Assembly (NCBI GenBank): GCA_036172665.1
Contig: CM069876.1
Coordinates: 8,122,001 to 8,186,000, forward strand
Origin: Prosopocoilus inquinatus
Lineage: Eukaryota > Arthropoda > Insecta > Coleoptera > Lucanidae
Reading direction: 5' to 3'
DNA: 64,000 bases
Part shown: positions 35,291 to 48,062 of the stretch, one piece after another
Numbering within the stretch: position 1 is the first letter of the stretch
How the letters are laid out: each line of letters starts with the position of its first letter
The notes under the pieces: generated by a model
Seen by the model: only the letters and a program-made list of their open reading frames with translations
Told to the model about the DNA's origin: nothing
Databases searched by the model: none
Program-made: the position numbers and the translations under genes

Positions 35291-35425
35291 CATATTGGGT
35301 ACAAGTTTTAATTTTAGGCACAAATTTCTTGCTTTGGATACAAGTTGTCATTTTGGGTTACAAGTTTTTGTTTTGGGGCCACAAGTTTTCATTTTGACCT
35401 ATAAATTTCTTGTTTTGATCCAGTT
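35285..35425 (+). repeat. minisatellite, about 26-bp unit, five to six units
   Basis: Repeats of the type ATTTTGGGTTACAAGTTTT: ATATTGGGTACAAGTTTTA, ATTTTAGGCACAAATTTCTT, CTTTGGATACAAGTTGTC, ATTTTGGGTTACAAGTTTTT, GTTTTGGGGCCACAAGTTTTC and ATTTTGACCTATAAATTTCTT. It lies inside or beside the coding-like block and could be an expanded segment of it. Confidence 0.75.
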
Positions 35426-35429
35426 TGAC

Positions 35430-36790
35430 GGCTTAGTTTGGAAAGAACGACGCTTTCTCGACGTTTTGTGATGTCGTTTTACGAGGAGACCGTCTTAGCT
35501 ATGGTGTCGAAGACTTCATATGCCGACAAGGGAGATTGCAGAACAATCTTTGATGAATGGTAATCAGGTGGGATAGTTCAGATTGATTGCGCTCCGACCT
35601 TCTGCCGCATTTTCCAGTGTATGTGTATGTGATTGAGTTGATAATTAACGTTGTTTTGGGGGCAACAACATTAAACTATTGTTGTATAATTTAAGTCATT
35701 TCCATTTGATCCTCTCCTCGTCTCTGGTTAAGATTAGATGACGTTCGATTTTTGTCGCGTTTAACAAACACCCACACCCGTCACGACTGAAGCTGCTGGC
35801 TGTGCTGAAAGTTAATTTCCTCAAACATAAATCTTGCTTCTTCAGCTCAGGCACGTAGCAGTACATTTTCACTCACTAAATCCAAATAGAATATATTTAT
35901 AAAATCATAGAAGTTTATTTTAATTTGAAACTTAAGTAATTAGTTAATTTAAGTTTCCCTTGAAAAAGTTTATCTTTTCCCAGCAAAAAATATTAATAAT
36001 ACCAGGATATTATTTCATGTTTTTATATAGTGTTTGTTTATCTGCTCGTTCTTTTTCTTTTTTGTCTGCCTATTATAGTTGCTAAAAGGAATTAGTCCGC
36101 AATTTAACATTTGCAGGGGAGACATTACTAAACCCTTAACTGGAATGGTGGATCAGATAAACTCCTAAGTTTTTCGTCTATTGCATAATTTAAATATTCA
36201 ATATTCTAGCTAGATTATAAGACTTTTGGGTCTCAGGTTAGATATTGTGTCACTTAAGCTCATGATTTAATTATTTTTTTTAATATGTTTAATGTTTCTT
36301 TCATTTGGAGTAAATTACTGCTTTGTTTTTATACTTTTACTTTGCAAGAATACATTTTCACCATTTCTTTATTAAAGGACAAATTAATGATTTCTTTGCG
36401 TGTGTATGTGTAAACCGCGTACTTGTAATTTGCGTTTTAAGATAAACTTTCTCTCAATTGATGTGATGGTAAAAGTAGTTTTTATAAGATTACATTAAAG
36501 AAGTTCTGCTTATGTGCCAGTTTTTCCTCATGTTTACCTTTCTTTTCGGTTTCTATTTAAACGTGAACACTTCACTTATGGGATGGTATAATTTAATCAT
36601 TTAACCACGTTTCCTTTTTATTAATTTGCACCTATATTCAATATATAACCGTTAACAGGCCTTTTAGGCCCGCAGCTTTGTAATTTGGCTCTAAACTTTT
36701 CTGTATTTTGCTTTCCTCTTCCAATTGTTTATGTTTTACTCTTCTAAATCTGATTGAACTGCCTCCCTTCATCTTTTTCGTAGTCTACAT
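35430..36790. other. unassigned sequence
   Basis: 35430-35800 is CpG-bearing and may continue the unidentified element. The rest is AT-rich. No gene. Confidence 0.4.
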
Positions 36791-36799
36791 CTTTTTTTT

Positions 36800-38440
36800 T
36801 TTCTGTTGATACTTTTCAACCTATTGCTTTTGCCGTTCTGTGCTCCGCCATTCTATCGAGGTGCCCAAGACACTGCAACCTTCTTGCTTTTATTACCATG
36901 TCTATTTTTGGCGCATTGTATATATCAAAAAACTTCTGATTTGTTCTTCTTTCATATACATATTCAGTTTTCTTTTCTTTTGATTATTTTCCTCTCCTAC
37001 CACAACATTTCCTGCGTCTTCTTATTTAGCATCCGTGTCTGACAGCCATACAGTACTCTTGGTCTTAATAATGTTTTGTACATTCTGAATTTCGTACTCG
37101 TGGACAGTTCTTTAGCACGTAATAAGCAATTCATCGTCATTCCAGTGCACCTATTCGCTTTATTTATTCTCGCTTGGATTTCTAGTTTTTCACTACATTT
37201 ATTTGTTACGAGTGGTCCTAAGTGATCCATTTGCTCAAAGAACATGAAAATTTTTTTCTGGCTCTACATTTATTTCGAATTGTTTCATTGATTCACCACG
37301 TTCCCCGATTTTCATCACTTTACTTTTCTCTTGATTTGTGTGTAGTCCTACTCTGTACGCTGCTTTTGCCAATCGCTCTACTATTCTTTCTAACTCCTTT
37401 TCACTTCTCGCCACTATAGCAACGTCATGGGCATATCCAATCCACTGATGGCTTTTGTCCTTCTCTCTTTAACTGGCTATCTATTAATATCTACTCCAAA
37501 GCAATATTGAATAGTAGAGTCGAAAGTGGGCCCCTTTGTCCAAGGCCCGTTCGTATTTCAAAATCTCCTGTTGTTTATCCTTTTATTCTCACGCTACATG
37601 TCGTATTCCTAAATGGCATGTTCACCAACTTTACTAATGTCGTTGGCACTTTTAGTTCGCTTAGGATCGTAATCAGCTTTGACCTTTTGACCGACGAACT
37701 GTAGGCTTTCTTAAAATCTATGAAAATGTTACTGCCGGGATTCCATATTCATAACATGTTGTAAGTGCTTCTTTCAGTGTAAAGAGTTGGTTTGTTGTTC
37801 CTCTTCCCTTCCTAAATCCAGCCTAATATTCTCCTGCCTGTTCTTCCATTAATGCCTCAATAAAGTATTTCGCAAAAATATTCTTTCCATCTGTCTCTTA
37901 TTCTCTCTTCTTCTCCAATTGTCTCTCCTTTCTCATCCTTGATGTATACCACGTGCTTATGTTTCTGTTTTCCTTTTTTTATTTTCCTATAAAAATTCCT
38001 TATTTTTTTCGTCGGGCGGTAATCTTCTACTTCTATAACTTTGCGTTCATTCATAGACCTCTTTCTTGCCTGTTAATTATTTTGACTTTTGGGCGCTGCT
38101 TATTATACGTCTCTTTGTCTTTAATTCTTAGTCTCTCTCGTATCTCTGTTTCCTTTACACATTCTTCGTCCCACCAGTTCTTATTTTTTTAGTGCTGCTT
38201 ACATGGTAAAACTTCTTTACTAACTTTTATAATCACTGATTCCAATTTTTCCCAAACTACCACTACATCCTGTGATAACTCTTCTTCTGCATAGTGATAC
38301 GCTTGTGTTGTTTTTTCTTCATACAGTTTCTGAACGCTTTTCTTTCGTAGTTGCTCCATATCTAACATTTTTATCATTTTTATTTTACTTCTGACTTCCA
38401 TTTGCACCTTTTCGGCATTAATTTGTACTTTCTGCATTAT
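36800..38440 (-). pseudogene. RTE-like non-LTR retrotransposon ORF2 remnant, copy 1
   Basis: Decayed reverse-transcriptase polyprotein read from 38437 down. It has the linker region (38437-38189), the RWKEYFCEILY block that precedes RT (38054-37857), and AGFRKGRGTTNQ (about 37830-37775). Next come FIDF..KKAY remnants with frame breaks and GLGQRGPLS (about 37525). RT motif C appears as GYAHDVAIVARS near 37430, where canonical ADD has become AHD. The thumb region follows as LLRAKELSTSTKFRMYKTLL with VLYGCQT (37245-36997). A C-terminal LGHLDRM (near 36850) comes last. No endonuclease was seen, so it is 5'-truncated. Multiple frameshifts plus a lost catalytic Asp make it inactive. The clade is inferred from the LYGCET-like and LGHLDRM-like blocks common in RTE-type elements. 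Confidence 0.8.
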
Positions 38441-40420
38441 GAGAAAATAAATTCAAAAAAAGTACATGAATTTGCACAAGCACATGTAAAATGAAAAATA
38501 GAAGGCTTGTATTGTATTTACAACGTCATTGCCATTAATTGAACCAACGTCATTATGTCTTCGTCTAAATACTGGTCGACTGTCTCCAAATGCAATACTT
38601 TATTTGTAATAAGTACCTATAACAAATAAATGAATAGCTTGCCAGCAGTAAAGTAAAAGACAATTGAAATTTAGATATACTTTGCAAACGTGCAGTCCTG
38701 TCTGAGGATTAATAAATTGTTCAGGCGAACGAACTCTAATGACATGGCTTTTTTCGTCTCGTGTAAGCGGGTGGTATAAGAACATCAACATAACAATAGC
38801 AATAACGACTGCAGTATGGAGTGGGTTGGTATAAACTATATATTATTTAAATTCGTTTCGTCTAACACAACAAACAATTGTGGGTGTGTTGAGTTGCTCT
38901 ATATTTTTTAATCTCGTCGTGCAGCTGGTTCATTCTTGCAAACTGATGTTACAATTTATCTGAGGGCTGTATAAATCCGAGGGCGTCTCGACTCATGTTC
39001 AGACCAAAGAAGTGGGCTGAATTCGCCCAGAGTGTTTTCAACTTAAGACTCAGACAGGCATTGTAAGCATCTCGGAACGGTCATTTAAGATTTGCATTTC
39101 ACTCTCCTTTGTGCGCCCTCGACGTCACCTCACGAATTATTTAAACGCACGTGGGATGGGCAGAATCACCCAGATGTATCGAAAAACGACTAATTACTGT
39201 ATAACTGATTCCCTTATTCAATGCGATGCACATGAGTATCAATCAAAACGCTGCGAAAACGCTGACTAACTGAATTCCACTTTGTTCAATAAACGATCAC
39301 GGTCGAATTTCGACCAGTCACCGTCTTCTTTATGTTATCCGGGCAATTATTGGAGCTCTCCGGGTTTAAAAAGACGCTTCGATACGCTACGCCTTCCTGC
39401 AGGTCGTTGGAATTTCTTTTCTTCTATTGTCTGCTCTGTTTTAATTTAAATATAATTGAATTTTGAAAGCCGCCACATTCTGTAATTACCACACTTTCAT
39501 AATATTGGTGGTAATTATTTTTCAGCTCCTGTCCAAAATTAAAAAGAAAAACAAGTTGGCTGGACGTTTTATAGTAATTATTACGTTAAACACGTTTAAA
39601 TTAACTTAACGCGAAAGCTTGACGTATGAATATTTTTTGTAGGTAATTACAAAAAATGTAATGTGAAAAAAGAAAATAAAAATAATAATAAATAATAGAT
39701 CACACTAGTTGTTATAGTTCAGCACGTACTATACGCACTTATTACAAAAAATGATCCATGGGTTCAAGTCTTTTGAAAATTAAAAAAGTGAACACATGCC
39801 GCTTATTAATAGTTTCAGTTTCAAAATAACATAAAAAACATATATTTACTATTCATGAACATTAGTTGATTTTTTACATACCGAAATTGCGTCTAATAGA
39901 GGAAAATTAGTTTTAAAAACAAACAGCAACTAAGCATGGAATACAAACGAAAACATCTAATGAATTCACAGTGAGAAGACGGAAATTTACTAATTTCACA
40001 ATCTGAAAAAGGCGGAACGTTTCAACACCTACAAAGTCCAATGATTCATTTAGAACAACTCTGTATTAGTCAAGTATTCTAAGAAGAATATCTGAGAAGA
40101 AAAAATATATAAAAGGAATTCAACAGAAACTTAGGTAATCTTCTGCAACATTTTTGTATAAAGAAATAATACACATAACATTTTAAGACAAATTCATTGA
40201 AACCCGACAAATATCATTGAAACAGAAATTGTGCGACACATAATAAAACAGTGCAAGGGAATACAAAATATATAAATCAAGATGTTACCTAAAACAACTA
40301 AAAAATACGTACATATATTGAATGCTAAACACAAATTTTACATTACAATTTCTAATTAATTAAAATAATCAGATTTGGTTCAGACAATCTAAATAAATTT
40401 AAAAAATAATGAATAGCTAG
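38440..40420. other. unassigned sequence with a CpG-bearing block
   Basis: 38990-39420 is non-repetitive and less AT-rich (for example CGTCACCTCACGAATTATTT and GGTCGAATTTCGACCAG) and could be conserved non-coding. No gene is seen. Confidence 0.35.
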
Positions 40421-42440
40421 ATGTTTATTTGAACTGGCAAGTATACTGAAAAACGAGAAGAGAGAAGAAACAAAGAAGGAGTTCTCAACAACTGTGCAGA
40501 ACTAAACAAGCACGAAGCAAAAGAACTAGAAACAGAGTGGATATACATAAAAGAAACTATATTTGAAGCAGCAGCAAAGAAAACGATAGGATCAAAAACA
40601 CCGACTGGAAAAAGCAAAAGAATGGTTTGATGAAGGATATTAAAATATGAGAGAAAGAGAAACACAAATAAACAGGAAGAGTACAAGACCTAAATGAATA
40701 CAGAAATATAAAAAAGAAGCTAATAATAAATTTTATAAATGATCAAAAGAGTCAAACTGGATACCAGAGCAAATGCGAGAACTAGAAAAATACCACAAAG
40801 GTAACATGAAGTTATTCCAATATGTAAAGGAAAACACTAACACTAACAAAACAATAGGAAGAATACGTAACAGAGACAGAGAGAAACACTTTACGAGACT
40901 GTACAACCACAATAGAAATAGAAGAAGACAGAAGAAGAAACAGAAACAAGAAACCACGGAGAGGACGCACCTACCAATGAAAGAACTCCTTTCAAAATCA
41001 AGTAAAGCAGCAGGACTAGATGAAATTAATAATGAACTGTTACAGAGTGGAGGAGAAGAGTTATTTAAACGAATTTATAAAGTAATTGTCAAAATTTGGA
41101 CGGAAGAAAAGATGCGAACAGACTGGGAAAATGGACGGATAGCAGCAATTTTGAAAAAAGGGGATCCAGCGAACTGCATAGCAATCATGTTACTGAATAC
41201 CACATACATGGTATTGATTCAATAATAAGAAGAAAAAGTAAGAAAATGTGAACAAGGATTTAGGAGAGGAAGGACCACAGTTGACCCAATTCCTATGTTG
41301 ACACAAATTATCGAAAACTGTTACGAGCACGATACTGCGTTACAAATACTTTTCATAGACTTGCAGCAAGCCTTTGACAGCATAAATAGACACCAACTTG
41401 TAAAAGAAATGGAAAATACGGAATCACCAAAAAAAAAAAACTCTTTAGACTAACGAAGATGACGACGAAAAATTCCAGAGCGAAAGTTATTGAGAAACAG
41501 GAAACATCGATATAACAGAAGGCGTGAGACAAGGGGACAGTTTGTCGCAAGTACTCTTCAATATTGCCCTAGAAGGAGACATCAAAAGTTCAGGACTTCA
41601 TAAGACTATCATACAAAGCTCAACACAGATTATAGGACATGCAGACGACTTAGTACTTATGGGAAGAGACAAACCAAACTTGAAAAAAGCAACAGAGTGT
41701 TTAGCGAAAGAGACAGAGGTCAGGGGTTTAAAACCAATCAAGATAAAACAAAGTATATGATAAGCTCTAGAAAGAAAAATAGTAAGGAAGATCTGAAAAC
41801 AGGTAAACATCATTTCCAAACAAATTGAATACTTTAAATACCTAGGTGTGATAATAAACGGAAGAAACGACAGAAGTTTAGAAATAAATGAAAGAATTAA
41901 AGCCGGAAACTACGTATATTGGAAATACCTTGTACTGTTGAAAGACAGAAACCTCACTAAAGTAACAAAAATGAAAATATATAAAGGGGCAATTAGATCA
42001 GTAGTGCCATACGCAGTTGAAATAATGTATCCGACAAACAAAGACGAAAAAACCTGAGAATACTAGAGAAGAGGCTTTTAAGACCGAAGAAAATACAAGG
42101 AAAACTCAGGCCTCTCATGAACCATGAGATAAATAAGTCAATGGACGGAGAAGACATTATAAGGTACGTTAAAGCACAAAAACTTAGATGGTTTGGACGT
42201 AAACAAAGGAACAAGGAACAAAATAAGATATTACGGAAGATAACAGATTGGAGATTGATGGAAGGTAGTCCAAGAGGAAAGCCCAAAACCAGATGGTAAT
42301 AGAAGACGTACGAAAGATGGGAATTAGAAACTGGAGGATGAGAATCAGGAACAAGTAGGAATGGAGTAAACTAATAGATAACGTGAAAACACACCGTAAT
42401 TTGTAGAAACAACAGGAGGAAGAAATATGCGGACCTATCC
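40420..42440 (+). pseudogene. RTE-like non-LTR retrotransposon ORF2 remnant, copy 2
   Basis: Plus-strand decayed element of the same general type as 36.8-38.4 kb but a different family. Order: linker with KAKEWFDE near 40605-40630; MRELEKYHKGN to SSKAAGLDEINNELLQ (40773-41225), with WENGRIAAILKKGDP (RT motif 2 area). Next are a frameshifted FIDLQQAFDS (near 41355-41385) and VRQGDSLSQVLFNIALEG (about 41524-41578). GHADDLVLMGR, with the ADD motif intact, lies near 41635-41667. Then come FKYLGVIIN near 41833 and IYKGAIRSVVPYAVEIMY. The C-terminal block is LRWFGRKQRNKEQNK, then SPRGKPKTRW (ending 42299), after which EEEICGPIP-like tail codons follow near 42440. At least four frame breaks. No endonuclease seen. 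Confidence 0.82.
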
Positions 42441-45400
42441 CTTGCGATAAACGGATCTAAAGAGCTCAGCAAGTGAGCGACAGGAGCGACAGGCCTTTAT
42501 ATATAAGTTTACTCAAATCGCTGGAGGGCTTCAAGTCTAATTTAATAACAACTTCTACTCTATGTTTTTCTGATATATTTGACTAAATATTTAATTACGA
42601 CGATCACAGAAATTAAAACACATCATTAATGAATACTTTGTAAGTTATAAGTTATAATTATGAGGTAGCTAACTGTCCATCAAAAACACAGAAACGTCTG
42701 ATTGAAACCAACAATTTAGAATTTACACGAAAGTTTGTCCTAGAAACTGATTTGTATTAAAAAAAATAAGGCTAGAAAATGTTGATATAGATGTTTAATA
42801 CACAGTCCAAAAAATGAATAGAGGCTAGTTTATTATTGCAGTCTTCTTTTTTGTTTTGCCCTTCTGTCAATTATTTTTCTGAATTTGTCAATTTCATTTA
42901 CGAATTCACATTTTCGAAACTAGAAAATCATACAAATAACAAATTTGGAAGTATAGTTGATGGTAGAGGAAAACTAATAGAAAAAGACTAAACGCCTACA
43001 TATGCTTTGTGGATTGTTTTTTTTTTATTTGTTTTATAAATAATAGATGGTTTTATTCGACAGCAATAAGAATTACGGTTCTGCCCACAAGTCGAAAACA
43101 ATAGGAATTTCTTCGTCCCCCACTGCACAACACACGTATTAAAACATATGGAATCGATAAACTATATTTTACGGTTGGCTTGCTACATGCTTTCTGTGCC
43201 AGATATACATTATCAATTCCATCTCGCATTAGTGGGGGATGACAATACTACGTGGGCCGCGGGGGGCAAGGGCCCTACCCTGTCGCACTAGGAACTGGCT
43301 CTACAATAGGCGTTGCCTTATAAGCACCTAGCTGCACGGACTCCGTTGTCCACCTCGAGTCATGTATGTCACTCCCCTGCCCACACACGTAAGATAAAAG
43401 GCTCTTTGTAATCTTGTACGTGTTGCACAAGCTCATTCTAAATGGTGCTGTAATATGATATGGAACGATCCGAGAGTTCGTTATGCAAGAATCAAATCGG
43501 GTTTAGACAATATGCATACAGTTTTCCAGAAATGGCAGTTTTCAATTTCATGCAGTCAGTTCTAGAGGAAATACGAATTTAATTTATTTGATATAAAGCA
43601 AAGTAAATAATGATAAGCTATTTGTATCGCTAAAGCAAATATTTGTTTCAGTTGAAGATTTCTGAAAATGCTTACTAACATCTTTCATCTACATACCATC
43701 AATTATGCTAATCCATTTCATCAGTTTTGCATAACGTGCGTCTCAAAAATCCTATAATCTAGACACTTATGACCAGGGAAAAGAATTCGACCCACTTGTT
43801 CCGTGAATAGTAAGAAAATTTAATACTCCGACTGTATTAGCCCCACCCATAGTAAGTTCTGCAAAGTATGAACACTCGAATTTTTCCCCTTCCTCTTCCA
43901 CTGAATAAAAATTAGATGCATCGAAGCAGTGGAAAAGTGGAGGGAATAAATAGTACAGTTGCCGTAAAAAACGTCCAATACTAAGTGGGCTGAATTTCTT
44001 TCCCTGCTTATGACCAGTAAAACTTACGTCGAATATTCACCCTTAAGTAGTATGGTAGATCAAGTAAATACCAAGCTCTTTCGGTTTTTTTTTTGTATGT
44101 ATGCATTTGTCGACTGTTACGTTCATTGCTATGGTTCAGGAAGCTTTAAGCCGTGTTCTAAGTAAACACGGTGCGTGCGTTCCATCGCATATCGCACGCT
44201 CCGCGTTTATTCACTGTAAACGCGTTTGTATCCAAATTAAATCCGGCGACTGCAAAGCAATGCGATGTAAATTCTTAATTTAGTTGCAAATATGTCGTCG
44301 AAAAGTATGAAAATATGTACTTTAATAAAATACAAGTTTCTCAAAAAACGAAGAGGCAAAAGAAGACGAATGCAAGAAATTTGTATAGACACATGTCGTT
44401 TCCTAGAATTTCATCATTCCATATCTTTCCCATTTTTTCTAGGTCCATAATCTTTCATTGCAGCACGGAGAAGAAAGGACGCTTTTGCACCTATGGAATG
44501 GGGGATTTTTTCGCGTACAGCCTGCGCTACGTGCGGCGATACACAAACTCGTTTAAACTTCAAATATTGCGTGCGACGAGGTCACTGCAATTTCGGTCGA
44601 AACTCGACTGGTTAGGATAGGTCCATTCAACTTCATCGCATTGCTTTCGCGGCGTCGCAGTCGCCGCACAATTCGCGTTCAGTTAGGACACGGCGTTAAA
44701 TGCATGCAACGCAATGAAAATTACACAGAAAAAATGTGAAGCTGCTCTACATTTAAGCAATTTCTGTGTAATTGCTACTAATGGAAGCAATTACTAAGCG
44801 TAAATATTTACTTATTTTGTTCTTACGGGTTAATCTCTAGTTACCTTTCGGCAGTTACGTGTTGCATGTGCATCATATATAAAGTTAGCAACATTCTTTT
44901 CTCCGGAAATGTCGTTTGTTTTTTTTTTCACCGTTTGAAATCAAAGCTTTCGTTGGTCCAGCATAACCACGTTCCTTCACGGCCTGTGTTCCGATTGGCT
45001 CGCCATGTCGGCTCGAAAAATCGATTCTGGCAACCATCTTTGACACGTTTTTTACAAAATTCTATAAAACAGTTTGACTAGAATTAAATAAGCTCTACTT
45101 GTCTTTTGAGGTGCGTTTCAGCAAGCCTTTCTTAATGGATTAACCAGATTTGTGTGAAAATCTAAGGCATGTTTCTTTTTTTATTGTAACAGAATCGTTT
45201 CACCGTTGGGTATAAGACTAAGTATTGTGGATTCGTTGCGAGCAAGGCAGATCTCGTTCTTGCGGTTGTCTCGACTCTTTCGAAGACGCCGCCAATTCGA
45301 CCAGCATAGCTGCACTGAAGGTCACTGACGTCGACATTCACCCGAGTCAGACGCTAGACGCTGACATTTCATTTTAATCGCCGGTGAAGCACAGTAATGT

Positions 45401-45472
45401 ACACCTGCGGTGGAAACATTTAGAATAATTTTTTAAAACAGTAGGCCGTTTTTCAAAAGTTTTATTTGTGTA
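42441..45472. other. unassigned sequence, several CpG-bearing patches
   Basis: No gene is supportable. 43110-43450, 44090-44320, 44500-44700 and 45220-45420 are less AT-rich and non-repetitive; for example 44164-44220 holds GTAAACACGGTGCGTGCG and CGCACGCTCCGCGTTTATTC. They may be regulatory or exonic, but there is no conserved reading frame that I recognise. Confidence 0.4.
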
Positions 45473-46019
45473 CAGTTGCGGAAACATAAAGCGGGACAAG
45501 TCTTATAACGAAATTTCCGATTATTTTGATAGTGTGAAGTTTCCTTGGTGACGGTCGTGACTCTTCTAATTAATTTATTACCGTCAGTGAACGTTACAAT
45601 TAACTTGTCAAATTGAGTTCTTAAAAATGAATCGTCTTTCTAAGGGAAATGTAAGTGAAAATTTTTGACCAGTGAAACAAATGGATTTAGTGAAGCCTTT
45701 GGAAGAACTATGTGACATTTTGGATGTGGAATATGTATATTAGAAATCTTAATTCAATCAATGTCCGGATATTTGAATTCAATAATTCAATCGAAAGGCT
45801 GCATGACTGTTATTTTGGTTCAGTTTATTTCGCATGGCAATAATTGTAAGTAAAATTTATTTGTATGAGGTATTTGTTCGTTATAATTTTTAATTATAAA
45901 CGGAATGATTAATCATTTTACTTAATGTGAAGATTGATAAATTACCATAGTTACCGAAATTTAGAAGTAAGGTTTAAACTAACGAAAGTTTACTGTCCCG
46001 CTTTCTATTTCCCCAACTG
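45473..46019. mobile_element. 547-bp TA-flanked TIR element
   Basis: The ends CAGTTGCGGAAACATAAAGC and, reverse-complemented, CAGTTGGGGAAATAGAAAGC both continue GGGACA. The TIRs are about 26 bp. TA sits at 45471-45472 and 46020-46021. It contains only a short ATG frame (45627) with quick stops, so it is a Tc1/mariner-type deletion derivative or MITE. Confidence 0.85.
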
Positions 46020-46021
46020 TA

Positions 46022-46903
46022 CACCGTTCCTTTTTTCATGAAATTGTGCTTTGCATTTGAGAATGACTACCAACTGTTGTAGCTCATAATCTGTAATTGT
46101 CACTTTATCCAGCATGTTAATACAGCTTATTTTTTTATTTTTTATAATGAAATTGTTCGAATAATGTGACATTAGAAAATTGATTTACCTGACATTACTA
46201 TTGAATATTAGTAATATCAACACACTATTGTAAACCGTATTTATTACGGAAAATTTAACCGTTCTAAAAGATGTCGCCGCGTGTTTTCTACCTATCGTAT
46301 TTTATTCTAACGTAAATATTTTCGGCCTATCTTTGTGTACTAGTTTACGGTATCTATCGTTATTTTAAGTCAAACTTAATTTAGTTAATCTGAGTTAACG
46401 TTGTACGATCTCGAATCGATCCTTATTGAACCAAGGTTAATTTTAATTGTTGTTTAAGTTAGATAACGTATTGATTTGTTGAATCGTTACTTGATTTTAA
46501 GTATTTTGTTGACTTTCGGCTGTTAAAGCCAGTGTACATTTTTGAGTCGTTAAAAGTGTGCCAATATATTTATCGTTAATTACGTCACGGTGTTTTCATA
46601 GGTCACAAATCCTCTCTTGAACAAACGAGTGTCAGTAAATCTCCTTGAAGTTTTCTCTTATCAGCGCAAGCTGTGAAACTTTGGGAGTCTGTTCCACAGT
46701 GCGCTCGTCATCTGGGGTTGCTCACTGGCACCCTTATTATTTTACTTAAACCACCCCCACCTCCTTCAGAGCTTAGCTTGGGTACAGCTGTTGATTTCTC
46801 AGAGCGACTTGCTATTAGATATCGTAAGTGACCAGGAGGATAATGTAATTGTAGAAAATTAAAATCACAATTATTTGTTCACCCTCATTCATCGATGAGG
46901 CTA
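46022..46903. other. unassigned AT-rich sequence
   Basis: Nothing supportable. Confidence 0.5.
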
Positions 46904-48060
46904 TTAGGTTGTTCGGAAAAAAATGTTTTTTTTTCTTTATCTAATTCATATTTCGAAGGTAGCAAAGTATAATTTTTTATTTGCAAATTGAAGAGTATAC
47001 TTCTCTAAACAATATACTACGCAAATTTTAACCCGCACTTCATTGTGTGTTCTTACGAAGAATAACCAAAAAATGAAGAATTCTTGAACCTATTGTTATA
47101 CGAGTTTAAGAAGGAAAGTGGCTGCACAAGTGACTTAGAATATGTGAGAATATGTGAGAAGAAGACAAAGAGTCTCTTAATGTTAAGACAAGCCCAATAT
47201 AAATTTATAAAATTTAGAAATGGCGATTTTACTTTTCGAAGGAGTCGTACGTCGGGTTGCCCTTTAAAAGAATAACCATTTTTTTGCAATTTGTTAAAGA
47301 AAATACGATTATTACAACATATCGATTGTCTGACGAGTTGGGTGCAATATTTGTACAAAAATACACCAAATTACTCCAAACTCCCCGCCACATTCGTTTT
47401 CCGTGACAAAACATGATTTGTGAAAAAATATGGATTCTTTTAAGAATCCCTACTGGTATAAACAGTGACTTAATCTTCGACAAGTGTCTTTTCAGCCTTT
47501 AACAAAGATCGTTTTGGAAGATAAGTAATGTTCAGTGTTTGGTGGAATATCTTTCGCGTGATTTTGAAGTCGTTTCAAATGTCCGTACAGTTATTGCTGC
47601 AGTCTGCTGTGCTCAACTTACCAAAGTACACGAAATTTTACGTTTAGGGTACCCTGCATTAGTAAATACAAATCACGTGATCCACCACCACGATAATGCA
47701 AAACCGCATAATACAATTAGGTCTCAATAAAAACTGATGGAGCTTGGATGGATTTTCTTCCTCTTCCTACATAAAACCCGGACAATGCTCCTTAGGATTA
47801 CCATATGTTTTGTTCGATGAAACATTTCCTTAAAGACAGAAATTTTAATGAATATTGCGAAGTCGATATGGCATATCAAGAATTTCTTGACGCTAGAGAA
47901 CTTGGCTGGTATCATCGAGGAATACAAATGCTGGCAGAATGATGGCGAAGGATCACTAATGAAAACGACAATTGCATAGTTTAATCAAAATTAATATATT
48001 TCGTTTAATACAAGCATTCGAAATTTAAGAAAAAACGACAGTTTTTTCCGAACAACCTAA
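46904..48060 (+). mobile_element. mariner-family DNA transposon, dead
   Basis: 1157 bp. The TIRs begin TTAGGTTGTTCGGAAAAAA at the left and identically, reverse-complemented, at the right. TA duplication at 46902-46903 and 48061-48062. TTAGGTTGTTCGG is a typical mariner end. It contains a decayed transposase. It is shorter than the usual 1.3 kb, consistent with internal deletion. Confidence 0.93.
47080..47983 (+). pseudogene. mariner transposase remnant
   Basis: Mariner DDD transposase with many breaks. The N-terminal half survives as KFIKFRNGDFTFRRSRTSGCP (about 47200-47265), the KFR-GNF-L-D-PRSGRP block. The second catalytic Asp is in HHDNAKPHNTI (about 47685-47717). The C-terminal part holds PDNAP-stop-DYHMF near 47780-47810, where the LAPSDYH motif has a stop, then KHFLKDRNFNE and WYHRGIQMLAEWWRRI. 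The frame ends near 47983. Stops and shifts occur throughout, so no functional product. A methionine-to-stop frame at 47539-47730 is only one surviving piece. Confidence 0.88.
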
Positions 48061-48062
48061 TA

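Noticed and set aside
39755..39790. tRNA T-loop-like GGGTTCAAGTC
   Set aside because: No acceptor stem, D-arm or anticodon arm around it.
40417..40957. Hydrophobic minus-strand open frames
   Set aside because: Antisense of the purine-rich RTE-like element; low complexity.
43110..43232. Inverted repeat CGTCCCCCACT / AGTGGGGGATGA
   Set aside because: Arms are only about 11 bp with a poorly paired interior; not enough to call an element.
45627..45656. ATG with eight codons running into a consensus GTAAGT splice donor, like a host first exon
   Set aside because: It lies inside the TA-flanked TIR element 45473-46019, and the following sequence has quick stops, so it is more likely element DNA than a host gene.
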